NCBI GenBank assembly: GCA_024654265.1
Contig: JANLIO010000075.1
Coordinates: 1 to 19,835 of the forward strand
Origin: a bacterium
GTDB taxonomy: Bacteria > Patescibacteriota > Patescibacteriia > 2-12-FULL-60-25
Length of the DNA stretch: 19,835 nucleotides
Direction: 5' to 3'
The stretch's first letter is position 1. Every line of letters starts with the position of its first letter. Shown here piece by piece: positions 6,528 to 14,483 of the stretch. Both the position numbers and the translations under genes were made by a program. The notes beneath the pieces are model-generated. The model saw only the letters and a list, made by a program, of their open reading frames with translations, was not told the DNA's origin and made no database searches.

Positions 6528-7391
6528 ATGCCGAAGAAACATCATCAACCCCCTGAAGAGCCAGCCTTCTCCATCGTTCCCTTCGAGGACAAGGGCGTGC
6601 GCCGTGTTTGGGATAAATCTGCTGAAAAATGGCTTTTTGCCGTGGTCGATCTCGTCGGAGTGTTGACCAAAAGCAAGAATCCAAGCGTTTATTGGCGCGT
6701 CTTGAAGAAACGGCTTGCCGAAGAAGGCGGAAATGAAACCGTTACAAATTGTAACGGTTTGAAATTGCCCGCCGCTGACGGGAAAATGCGCGTAACCGAC
6801 GTTGCGGACGAAGAAACGATGCTCCGCATCGTGCAGTCCGTACCTTCCCCGAAGGCTGAACCCATCAAGCGCTGGTTAGCGAAGGTCGGCGCAGAGCGGA
6901 TCGAGGAATTCAAAGACCCTGAAAAAGCGATCCACCGCGCCGTTGCCACCTACGCCGTCAAAGGATACGACGACGAATGGATCAGCCGCCGACTGCGTAC
7001 CATCGAAGTCCGCAACGAATTGACCCGCGAATGGCATAAACGTGGCGTTACAGATAGCCGCGCGTTTGCCCTTCTGACGAACAAGGTATACGTCGGATGG
7101 TCGGGAATGACGAGCCGCCAGTACAAAGACCTGAAAGGGCTGACGGATGAAAATCTCCGCGACCACATGACGACCCTTGAGCTTGTCCTGAACATGCTCG
7201 CCGAAGCCAGCACAACGGAAATCGCACGCACGGCAGACGCGCAGGGAATCATCCCGAACCGCGACGCCGCAGAAAAAGGCGGCGGGATTGCAGGCGAGAC
7301 ACGCAAGCGTCTCGAAGAAACGACAAAGAAGTCCGTCATCTCGCCGAGCAATTATTTACCCAATCCGTCCGACCGCAAAGGACTGAACTAA
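6528..7391 (+). CDS. BRO-N / phage antirepressor-like protein
   Basis: This 287-aa protein starts six bases after the XRE stop. Residues about 14-120 fit a Bro-N domain: FEDKGVRRVWDKSAEKWLFA, VVDLVGVLTKSKNPSVYWRV, KLPAADGKMRVTDVADEET and PSPKAEPIKRWLAKVG. The C-terminal half contains LTREWHKRGV, NKVYVGWSGMTSRQYKDLKG and NLRDHMTTLELVLNMLAEAS, a pattern I associate with DinD-like and prophage antirepressor proteins. Such proteins bind DNA or repressors and act in lysogenic switching or the damage response. Position between a repressor and an ImmA-like peptidase supports a role in derepression; the exact target is not visible. Confidence 0.8.
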   Translation: MPKKHHQPPEEPAFSIVPFEDKGVRRVWDKSAEKWLFAVVDLVGVLTKSKNPSVYWRVLKKRLAEEGGNETVTNCNGLKLPAADGKMRVTDVADEETMLRIVQSVPSPKAEPIKRWLAKVGAERIEEFKDPEKAIHRAVATYAVKGYDDEWISRRLRTIEVRNELTREWHKRGVTDSRAFALLTNKVYVGWSGMTSRQYKDLKGLTDENLRDHMTTLELVLNMLAEASTTEIARTADAQGIIPNRDAAEKGGGIAGETRKRLEETTKKSVISPSNYLPNPSDRKGLN

Positions 7392-7397
7392 ACCGCT

Positions 7398-8075
7398 ATG
7401 CTCACCGATCAAGCTCTCGCATTTCGGCCAGCCGTTCCGCCCTCGCCTGTATTACGGCATAAACCCACTCACGGACGGATGTACGGTCGCCGCAGTCTCC
7501 GCTACATGCTCACCGTCAAAAAGTGGCGTTGCCATTTCTACCGTGTGATTCTCGACGTTCTCAAGAACGCGGGACAATTCAACTTTCCGCTCGACTTCGC
7601 GCCGCTCGAAAAGTACCTCGACGGTTTCAACGTCATCTACACCGACATCAACGAACTGCCCGAAGGGACGCTCAAGTCCATGCGCGGCGACGACGAGATC
7701 GAGGAGGGATGGAACATCATCGACAGCACAACCATCTACATCTTCTACGATGCGAACCTGTCGATGCAACGCCAGCGCTTCACCATCGTTCACGAGTGGG
7801 GTCATGTCTTCCAAAAGCTCGACGAAGAATTCAAGTCCGACATCGAAGCGATGCCCAACGCCGAGGAACGCAAGGCCGTCATCGAAAGCATCGCCGACCA
7901 CTTCGCCGCCTTCTACCTCGCACCCGATCCGCTCCTCAAAGCCGAAATACGCGAAGTAAAAGCGCATCCGTCATTCCTCCCGATCCAAATTCAACTCGCC
8001 CACCGCTTCGACATCTCACCCGCAGCGATGGAACACCGTATGACCAACTACTATCGACAACGCGCACAACAATAA
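7398..8075 (+). CDS. ImmA/IrrE-type metallopeptidase
   Basis: This 225-aa protein has the zinc-binding helix TIVHEWGHVFQ (HExxH, H132-H136), followed by SIADHFAAFYLAP (164-176), the equivalent of the family's EANxFAAxLLMP segment. The usual Glu ligand of EAN appears replaced (I-A-D here), with Asp167 or Glu163 nearby as possible substitutes. ImmA cleaves XRE repressors to induce mobile elements; the XRE gene two places upstream is the likely substrate (inference). The first 36 residues are Pro-rich and poorly family-like, so the ATG at 7506 (MLTVKKWRCH) is an alternative start. It is followed immediately by a perfect hairpin. Confidence 0.8.
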   Translation: MLTDQALAFRPAVPPSPVLRHKPTHGRMYGRRSLRYMLTVKKWRCHFYRVILDVLKNAGQFNFPLDFAPLEKYLDGFNVIYTDINELPEGTLKSMRGDDEIEEGWNIIDSTTIYIFYDANLSMQRQRFTIVHEWGHVFQKLDEEFKSDIEAMPNAEERKAVIESIADHFAAFYLAPDPLLKAEIREVKAHPSFLPIQIQLAHRFDISPAAMEHRMTNYYRQRAQQ

Positions 8076-8100
8076 ACCGTCCGCGTGAACGGACGGTTTA
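8073..8100 (+). terminator. Perfect hairpin at the immA-like stop codon
   Basis: TAAACCGTCCG (8073-8083, including the stop) pairs with CGGACGGTTTA (8090-8100) over the loop CGTGAA. There is no T-run, so it may attenuate transcription, protect the mRNA end, or belong to an origin upstream of the replication gene. Confidence 0.55.
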
Positions 8101-8166
8101 CAGCGATAGCTACGCTGACGCGGAACTAACACGCACGAGCAGTATACCGCATTGCGGGTAACGCTC

Positions 8167-8213
8167 AAGCTCCGCGCCGACGAAGCCAAACGGCTTGCGA
8201 AGGTTCGGAGCTT
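8167..8213 (+). promoter_or_regulatory. Stem-loop enclosing the Shine-Dalgarno of the next ORF
   Basis: AAGCTCCG (8167-8174) pairs with CGGAGCTT (8206-8213), and an inner stem AAGCC/GGCTT sits at 8183-8196. The GGAG at 8207-8210, five bases before the ATG at 8216, lies in the 3' arm and would be hidden when folded. A role in translational control or as part of a replication origin is inferred. Confidence 0.5.
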
Positions 8214-8215
8214 TT

Positions 8216-8398
8216 ATGTTACCCAAAGAAGATCACAAACATGGCCTCGATGAACTGGCCAAACGATACTTCGTTGATGAACTCGGGTTGCCGCCCGAGG
8301 CGGTTTCTGAAGCCGCACAAAATCTCGTCGGCGTATTCGATGCACTGCTCCGCATCGACCAACGGCTGAAACAAACCCAAACTCCCCAACCCCTATGA
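8216..8398 (+). CDS. Small hypothetical protein (60 aa)
   Basis: The start at 8216 is chosen because GGAG at 8207-8210 is well spaced; a TTG seven codons upstream lies inside the stem-loop. The product is a 60-aa, mainly helical, acidic protein (LDELAKRYFVDELGLPPEAV) ending in a Thr/Pro/Gln tail. Its stop overlaps the ATG of the replication gene in an ATGA, so the two are likely co-translated. I do not recognise the family. Small proteins coupled to Rep genes often control copy number, but nothing in the sequence shows that here. Confidence 0.55.
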   Translation: MLPKEDHKHGLDELAKRYFVDELGLPPEAVSEAAQNLVGVFDALLRIDQRLKQTQTPQPL

Positions 8399-9582
8399 TC
8401 GACAGCGTAACCATCCACATCACTCACTTCGTCACGTACTCGGACGAGTTTTTCACGAAGGCACAACATCAAGACCTCAAAGGGAAGTACGGCATCTTCG
8501 GACGGCACTCGACGCGCTACACGACCTACCCGCAACACTGCAAGACCGAAGGGCGTTACTTCCCCCAAGTCCACATCATCGAAACACTGCGACGCGGCAA
8601 GGTGGGACTGGTTCCCGTCAAACGTATCCTTGCGATCCAAGTCTCGCTCCCCAAGCTCGTCTATGGAGCCAGCATCTTCGACATGGCCGAACGCCTATTG
8701 CCGCTGGCCGCTCAAAAGCTCTCCGACGCGATGAAAGAGATCAAAGTCGGCGTCTCCCCCGAGGGCATCTTGAGCGCTACCGTATGCCGCGTGGACTACG
8801 CCAAAATCCTCAAGATCAGCCCGAGCTATGGTACGACCGATCGCTTCCTCCGCGCTCTCATGCCCTATGACATGAAGCAGTCCTCCGACTTCAACCGTCG
8901 CGACTACCACGACGGACGGGACGGCTTCTACATCAAGTTTTACAACTCGTCGCAGGGCTTCGTGATCTACGACAAATTCGACGAGATCGTGGCGAACGGC
9001 AAGACGAAGCTGGAACAGGAAATCGCACGGGAATACAAAGCAGGAAAATGGACGCGGGGAGCGCTCCGCATCGAACTCTCGCTACAAAAGAAACAAACCG
9101 TTGAAGCGACGCTTCGTCGCTTCCCCGAATTTGCCGATACGAAGAAAAAAGATTTTACCTTACAGGAAGTGGCCAAAACCGACATCTCAAAAGCCTGCCT
9201 CCTGCGCGTGTTCGATGATGTGTACGTAAGGGACTTCAACCGCCTCGTGCGTTTGGCGGGACTAAAGAACGCGGAACTCTTGCGGATCATCAAGGAGGAC
9301 GTAGCCGACTTCCGTGATCGAGCCGTCCTCTACTATCTCGTCCACCGCGTCCGCGACCACGGCCTCAAGCACGCCATTGAGGAGTTGAGACGCGAGGCCT
9401 CCCCCGCGACCGTCGGACGCTACAAGAAAAGCGTCGAAAGCGTGCTAGCAAAGGCCGAGGCCAAAAAGGACGCGGTGGGTGTTGTCCCGTATCTACGGCG
9501 CAAGCTCCTGACCTTTCAGCCCGTACTCCCCAAAAAGCTCGAAGCTATCTTGGGGGTTGCTAATGACGAGCCGAGCATGTAA
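8395..9582 (+). CDS. Phage/plasmid replication initiator, gpII/gpX-like
   Basis: This 395-aa protein has the features I associate with filamentous-phage gene II/X replication proteins and related plasmid Reps. It begins MIDSVTIHI. ATVCRVDYAKIL (128-139) is like the ISRIDAT strand, FVIYDKFDEI (189-198) is a self-contained strand, and LRIELSLQKKQTVEATL (224-240) is like the VRFEARIKTRY strand. A helical C-terminal half follows. Such enzymes nick a double-strand origin and start rolling-circle replication. The ATGA overlap with the upstream small ORF indicates coupling, and an excisionase-like HTH follows. The assignment rests on pattern similarity without a search, so another Rep family remains possible. 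Catalytic Tyr not identified. Confidence 0.55.
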   Translation: MIDSVTIHITHFVTYSDEFFTKAQHQDLKGKYGIFGRHSTRYTTYPQHCKTEGRYFPQVHIIETLRRGKVGLVPVKRILAIQVSLPKLVYGASIFDMAERLLPLAAQKLSDAMKEIKVGVSPEGILSATVCRVDYAKILKISPSYGTTDRFLRALMPYDMKQSSDFNRRDYHDGRDGFYIKFYNSSQGFVIYDKFDEIVANGKTKLEQEIAREYKAGKWTRGALRIELSLQKKQTVEATLRRFPEFADTKKKDFTLQEVAKTDISKACLLRVFDDVYVRDFNRLVRLAGLKNAELLRIIKEDVADFRDRAVLYYLVHRVRDHGLKHAIEELRREASPATVGRYKKSVESVLAKAEAKKDAVGVVPYLRRKLLTFQPVLPKKLEAILGVANDEPSM

Positions 9583-9595
9583 ACTAGAGTAAATT

Positions 9596-9772
9596 ATGCA
9601 CAAGCCTGATTTTTACCTTGTCGAGGAGCTGGCCGAGAAGCTCCGCGTCAACAAAATGACAATCTATCGGTGGATCAAGGCGGGAAAGCTCACCGCCTCC
9701 AAGCTCGGAAAGCACTACCGCATCACGAAGGCGGAGTTTGAAAAATTCATCATTGAAACCAGCAACAAATAA
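9596..9772 (+). CDS. Excisionase-type HTH protein (58 aa)
   Basis: This short ORF encodes YLVEELAEKLRVNKMTIYRW, IKAGKLTASKLGKHYRITKA and EFEKFI, a full MerR/excisionase-like HTH_17 domain: helix-turn-helix with TIYRW as recognition helix, then the wing with the K(L/I)GKxYRI pattern. Such proteins act as recombination directionality factors or small DNA-binding regulators. Its place between the replication gene and the restriction genes, in an element with a serine recombinase, makes an excision role plausible but unproven. The stop at 9770-9772 is one base before the next ATG (9774). Confidence 0.8.
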   Translation: MHKPDFYLVEELAEKLRVNKMTIYRWIKAGKLTASKLGKHYRITKAEFEKFIIETSNK

Positions 9773-9773
9773 T

Positions 9774-11336
9774 ATGGCCACTCTCAACTTCAAAGGAAAA
9801 TCCGCTGTCTGGAATCATCATCTCTCCGTTCCGTATCACACGCTCGAAAAGGATGCGAAGAAGTCGCTCAAGGGCAAAAACGACGCCGAGAACCTCATTA
9901 TCGAGGGCGATAACCTGCTCGCACTCAAGGCGCTCCTGCCGCAGTATCAGGGCAAGGTGAAGTGCATCTATATTGATCCTCCCTACAACACGGGTAACGA
10001 AAATTGGGTATACAGCGATAACGTAAGTAGCCCGACGATCAAAGAATGGACGGGGCAGGTTGTCGGGAAGGACGATCTCACACGACATGACAAATGGTTA
10101 TGTATGATGACTCCTCGCCTCAAGATTCTACGCGATTTATTGCATGATGACGGGGTAATTTTTGTCTCAATCGGAGATGATGAAATGGGGAATCTTCACG
10201 TTTGTCTGAATGAAGTTTTTGGAGTGGAGAGCCATGCGGCAACATTTGTTTGGAAGTCACGCTCAAAACCAACGAACGCTGGCAACGCAAAATATAGACC
10301 GCAAAAAGTTGCGGAGTATGTTTTTGCCTATACGAAAGGATCGGCCGAAACAAAGCTCTTCAAAACAGGCTCAATCCAAGAACGTGTATATCCAAACAAA
10401 GATGAGCATGGAAACTATCGGACAACCACAATTCTGACCTCGAATAGAGGAGCCTACCGTCGCGAGACCATGCGCTTTGAAATCAACGGATACACTCCGA
10501 CGAGTGAGCAACGTTGGAAGGCTGGCCTTGAAGAGATCCAAAGTTTGTTTGATACGGGAAGAATCGGCTTCAATGACGGCGTGCCTTTTAGAAAACACTA
10601 TGAACAGGACGAGGATGAAATGCTTTATCCGATTTATACATACATGGACGTTGATCTCACTGGGACAGCCGAGAGCGGCAAGGCTGAATTAGGACAGTTG
10701 ATCGGAAAAGATCACGGCTTTGATACGGTCAAACCCGTAGGACTAATAAAATATCTGGTATCGCTTGCGACAGATTCGGATGACATTGTCCTCGACAGCT
10801 TCGCTGGCTCTGGGACTACTGGGCAGGCAGTTTTAGAACTCAATAAGGAGGATAAGGGCAACCGAAAAGTCATACTCGTTGAAATGGAGAAGTATGCGAA
10901 TAAAATCACCGCCGAGCGAGTCCGACAGGCCGTAAAAAAGATAGGACTCGACGCTGGCTTCACATATAGCACTCTCGGCTCCGCGATTGATGCGGAAAAC
11001 ATGCTCGCAGGTAAACTGCCGAGCTACAAAGAATTTGCGAAATACGTCTACTATCTCGCGACTGGCAAAGACCATCCCGACGAAGCCAAGATCAAAGAAC
11101 AGGATGCGTTCGTTGGTAAAGGAGAGAACGAATCCATCTATGCATTCTACAAGCCGAACATGGAAACGCTGAAGACCCTTGCTATCACGCTCGATTGGGC
11201 GCAGGAGACACAGAAGAAGGACAAAGGGCGAAAGATCGTCTATGCGCCCGCGTGCTACTTGGACGATGAAACGCTCGACCAGTACGGTATTAAATTCGTG
11301 AGCGTCCCTTATAACCTCTTCGAGAGGGCTGTCTAA
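9774..11336 (+). CDS. mod: Type III restriction-modification methyltransferase (Mod)
   Basis: This 521-aa N6-adenine methyltransferase transfers the methyl group of S-adenosylmethionine to adenine in an asymmetric target and gives the R-M complex its specificity. Motif order is IV then I, the beta class: DPPYNTGN with DPPY at residues 68-71, and SFAGSGTTGQAVLELN with FAGSG at about 343-347. The start MATLNFKGKSAVWNHHL is like other Mod N-termini; an upstream in-frame TTG at 9738 would overlap the HTH gene and is unlikely. The central target-recognition region (about 10130-10750) looks A+T-richer than both ends. The res gene begins two bases after the stop, so the two are co-transcribed. Confidence 0.92.
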   Translation: MATLNFKGKSAVWNHHLSVPYHTLEKDAKKSLKGKNDAENLIIEGDNLLALKALLPQYQGKVKCIYIDPPYNTGNENWVYSDNVSSPTIKEWTGQVVGKDDLTRHDKWLCMMTPRLKILRDLLHDDGVIFVSIGDDEMGNLHVCLNEVFGVESHAATFVWKSRSKPTNAGNAKYRPQKVAEYVFAYTKGSAETKLFKTGSIQERVYPNKDEHGNYRTTTILTSNRGAYRRETMRFEINGYTPTSEQRWKAGLEEIQSLFDTGRIGFNDGVPFRKHYEQDEDEMLYPIYTYMDVDLTGTAESGKAELGQLIGKDHGFDTVKPVGLIKYLVSLATDSDDIVLDSFAGSGTTGQAVLELNKEDKGNRKVILVEMEKYANKITAERVRQAVKKIGLDAGFTYSTLGSAIDAENMLAGKLPSYKEFAKYVYYLATGKDHPDEAKIKEQDAFVGKGENESIYAFYKPNMETLKTLAITLDWAQETQKKDKGRKIVYAPACYLDDETLDQYGIKFVSVPYNLFERAV

Positions 11337-11338
11337 CT

Positions 11339-13786
11339 ATGCTCAAGGACTACCAAAAATGCGTAGTAAAAGACATCGAAGACTTCTTCGGGGTTTTAGA
11401 CGAGCATCGGAAAACGGGCGTGCCTGATTATGTTTCCCACGCGTTCACCTCAAGCCCGAAGTACCGCCAGTATCCCGAAAGACCACTCACGGGCGCAGGA
11501 AAAATCTATCCGCGCGTCTGTATCAAGATGCCTACTGGCGGCGGCAAAACGCTTGTCGCGGTTGAGACGATCCGCGCGTATCAAAATCTCTTGGCAAAGA
11601 AGAAAACAGGCCTCGTTGTTTGGATCGCTCACCGCGAATCAATCTACCGACAAACCATCGAGAACCTGCAAACGAAAAGCCATCCGTATCGGCAATTCTT
11701 GGATCAAGCCAGCGGCAATCGCACGCTCATTTTAGAGAAAGGCCAAACACTTCGACGACAGGACGTAGAAGAAAATCTCGTCGTCTTGATGTTGATGATC
11801 CAGTCGGCAACACGGGACACGAACAAAATGTTTGAGGATAGCGGCTACACGGACTTCTTCCCGCCCGAGAACCGATACGACCTGCACGCAGAGATGCTCA
11901 AGGTCATCCCGAACCTCGACACGACATCCGACACCCTGTTTGACCAGATGCAAATCAAAACAAGTTTAGGCAATACGATCCGCACGCTTGAGCCGCTCAT
12001 CATCGTAGACGAATTTCATACGATGTTTACGGACAATGCACGAGCGACACTCGACGGACTCAATCCGTCCGTGATCGTCGGACTTTCGGCAACACCGAAG
12101 CGCGGCATGAACATCGTATCCTCCATTACTGGCCGCGACCTCAAGGCCGAGGACATGATAAAGCTCGACCTGCACATCATCCCACCGTCACACGATGGAG
12201 ACTGGCGTGCCATGCTCGCAGGCATAAAGGCGAAGCGCGAAGAACTCGAAAAGAAAGCCCACAAGCTCGAACTCAACGAAGGCGTCTACATCCGACCCAT
12301 CGCTCTCATCCAAGTAGAGCGAACGGGGAGGGATCAACGCGGGCATGGATTCGTTCATAGCGAGGATGTGCGCGAGCTTCTCATTGCTTCGGGTGTTGCC
12401 GCGCATCAGATCGCGGTAAAGTCGAGCACACTGGACGAAATCAAGGCGCAGAAGCTCGTTTCAAAGGAAAGCGAAGTCCGATATATCATCACCAAAGAAG
12501 CACTCAAGGAGGGCTGGGATTGTTCTTTTGCCTACATTCTTGGCGTCATTCCAAATGCGCGGAACGGTTCTTCCATGACGCAACTTGTCGGACGTATCCT
12601 TCGCCAACCCTATGCAAAAAAGACTGGCGTACCAGAACTCGACGAGAGTTATGTGTTTTTCGCAAGCGGTCACGTCCAAGAAGTGCTCGACCATGTAAAA
12701 AATGGTTTTGAAGACGAAGGACTCGGAGATGTAGCCGCTGGCATTGAAGTCCGCGACGCGAGCGGCCAAGTCGTGAAAGCTCCCCGAGCCGTTCGCATCA
12801 AGAAAAAAATCTTGCAGAAATATCCCGAGTCGCTGTACCTCCCCGTCTGGCTCGTAAAGAATGGCAAACAGACGCGCCGATTTTCTTACGATGCAGACAT
12901 CAAGCCGAGCATTGATTGGGACGCGGCGGAGATCGAAACGTGGCTCAAGGGACTCCTGCCTACTATCGGCAAATCAAAGAAGACGCAACTGGAAATGATC
13001 GTCGGCTTGGAAGGTCAAAAGCAGGCTCGCGAAACAACGGTCAATGAATCCGTACGCTTCGATACCCTGTATCTCACGCGCCGACTCTCGGAGACGGTCG
13101 AAAATGCCTTCGTCGCATACGACATTGCGAAGCAGGTATTTGCCATCCTCACAAAAAAGACGGAGCAGGACGTTTTGGATAGTGACGCAGGATACATCGC
13201 CCGCGAACTCGAAAAACATCTCCGCGCACATCAGAAAACGCAAGAAGAAAGCGCTTTTGCGGCACTACTCAAGAACGGAAAAATGGAACTCGCTGTCTCG
13301 GACGATCCTGCCATCGGTTACACAATGCCCGACACGGACATGATCGAAAGTAGTCTCGGATCGTCGTACTCCCTCACGCTCTACGAAGATGTTGACCCAA
13401 GCTCATTGAATACGCTTGAGAGTGGCGTGGCGCGTTACATCGAGCAAAGCCACAACGTCCTATGGTGGACACGCAACAAGGTCGGACACGGCTGGTACGC
13501 GATACAAGGTTGGCAACGTGGGAAAATTCGTCCTGACTTTATTATCGCCCGCAAGAACGAGCGCAACGAACTTGAGTTTGTGTACGTCGTCGAAAGCAAA
13601 GGCGAACAGCTCATGGGAAATGCCGATACCGAATATAAAGATGCCGTCTTCAATCGCATCAACGGGATGAAGGGAAAGATCGCACAAGTACGCACCCGCC
13701 TCACAACCATGAAGCTAAACGACCGCTTCGACTTCGAGTTGATCCCACAGGGGGAGGAAGAGCGACGACTGCGGGCGAAACTATAA
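11339..13786 (+). CDS. res: Type III restriction endonuclease subunit (Res)
   Basis: This 815-aa SF2 helicase-nuclease works with Mod to cut unmethylated DNA after ATP-driven movement. Walker A is MPTGGGKT (64-71), the DExH box DEFH (224-227), motif III SATPKR (250-255) and motif VI QLVGRILRQ (415-423). The C-terminal nuclease has a PD-(D/E)xK arrangement with Asp733 in RPDF and Glu752/Lys754 in VVESKG. All motifs are present and the frame is unbroken, so the system looks functional. It sits between mod and a membrane-protein gene, with two-base gaps on both sides. Confidence 0.92.
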   Translation: MLKDYQKCVVKDIEDFFGVLDEHRKTGVPDYVSHAFTSSPKYRQYPERPLTGAGKIYPRVCIKMPTGGGKTLVAVETIRAYQNLLAKKKTGLVVWIAHRESIYRQTIENLQTKSHPYRQFLDQASGNRTLILEKGQTLRRQDVEENLVVLMLMIQSATRDTNKMFEDSGYTDFFPPENRYDLHAEMLKVIPNLDTTSDTLFDQMQIKTSLGNTIRTLEPLIIVDEFHTMFTDNARATLDGLNPSVIVGLSATPKRGMNIVSSITGRDLKAEDMIKLDLHIIPPSHDGDWRAMLAGIKAKREELEKKAHKLELNEGVYIRPIALIQVERTGRDQRGHGFVHSEDVRELLIASGVAAHQIAVKSSTLDEIKAQKLVSKESEVRYIITKEALKEGWDCSFAYILGVIPNARNGSSMTQLVGRILRQPYAKKTGVPELDESYVFFASGHVQEVLDHVKNGFEDEGLGDVAAGIEVRDASGQVVKAPRAVRIKKKILQKYPESLYLPVWLVKNGKQTRRFSYDADIKPSIDWDAAEIETWLKGLLPTIGKSKKTQLEMIVGLEGQKQARETTVNESVRFDTLYLTRRLSETVENAFVAYDIAKQVFAILTKKTEQDVLDSDAGYIARELEKHLRAHQKTQEESAFAALLKNGKMELAVSDDPAIGYTMPDTDMIESSLGSSYSLTLYEDVDPSSLNTLESGVARYIEQSHNVLWWTRNKVGHGWYAIQGWQRGKIRPDFIIARKNERNELEFVYVVESKGEQLMGNADTEYKDAVFNRINGMKGKIAQVRTRLTTMKLNDRFDFELIPQGEEERRLRAKL

Positions 13787-13788
13787 AT

Positions 13789-14478
13789 ATGCTACCAGCA
13801 TTGCAACAAAAACTTGATAGCGACCAACTGTTGAGCCTACAACAAAGCCAAGCGGATGCCGCAACGAAATTCGATGCCGTTCAGGTGAAAATAACCGAGC
13901 AACAAGATGCCGTGATTGATAAAATTGTCTTATACTCTGCGGGGATCATATCCCTTTCCATCACGTTCGTTGGCTCTGTTCTTGAAAAATACGCGTCTGT
14001 CTTCAACCAGCCCGTGATTTCAGAGCTACCTTTGAAGTATGTTTTGTTTTTCGCTTGGGTATCCTTGCTAGTAAGTTTCCTCGCTGGTTTTATCGTCCGT
14101 TGGGTATACCCACTCTTCTTCTTTTGGAATAGCCAATTGGATTGGAAGCAAAAAAGAGAGAACTTTCTAAAAGCAAAAATTGCTTATCTCCAAAAGTATC
14201 TAACACTAAATCCCGACGGTCGCACTCAAGAGGAACAGAAAAGCATTGAAGAACAAAACCTTGAAAAACTACAAGGAAACAAGGCTCATATCACGGAGAA
14301 AAAAGAATGGAATTGGCGAATCTACGAAATGGCTCAAAAAACGTGTTTGGTTGCCTTTGGGAGCGGAATCTTCTTGTTGGCATGCTTTGCTCTGCTGTTC
14401 GTATATCAAGCGACTTCTTATCCAGACCTCCCCCATCCTCAAGTTGAGCGCTCCGTCTGGGAAGCGAAACCTCTGTAG
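13789..14478 (+). CDS. Three-TM coiled-coil membrane protein in the R-M operon
   Basis: This is a 229-aa protein. Residues 1-45 are Gln-rich and helical. Hydrophobic segments lie at about 46-66 (IVLYSAGIISLSITFVGSVL), 84-111 (containing FFAWVSLLVSFLAGFIV) and 185-207 (LVAFGSGIFLLACFALLFV). Between TM2 and TM3 is a charged helical stretch (EEQKSIEEQNLEKLQ). No signal peptide or enzyme motif is visible. It begins two bases after res and ends five bases before the recombinase, and is A+T-richer than either. Architecture loosely recalls SLATT-type membrane effectors of defence systems, but I cannot assign it to that superfamily by eye. It could also be an unrelated cargo gene. Confidence 0.7.
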   Translation: MLPALQQKLDSDQLLSLQQSQADAATKFDAVQVKITEQQDAVIDKIVLYSAGIISLSITFVGSVLEKYASVFNQPVISELPLKYVLFFAWVSLLVSFLAGFIVRWVYPLFFFWNSQLDWKQKRENFLKAKIAYLQKYLTLNPDGRTQEEQKSIEEQNLEKLQGNKAHITEKKEWNWRIYEMAQKTCLVAFGSGIFLLACFALLFVYQATSYPDLPHPQVERSVWEAKPL

Positions 14479-14483
14479 CCACT

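Noticed and set aside
7523..8161. 212-codon Arg/His-rich open frame over the ImmA-like gene
   Set aside because: It is a frame shadow of the ImmA-like coding sequence, with low-complexity Arg-rich composition and no family features.
9738..9773. TTG start 12 codons upstream for Mod
   Set aside because: It lies inside the excisionase-like HTH gene; the ATG at 9774 gives the typical Mod N-terminus.
9774..14478. BREX, DISARM or another multi-gene defence system
   Set aside because: Only Mod, Res and a membrane protein are present; no PglX/PglZ, BrxC/L or DrmABC-like proteins are seen.
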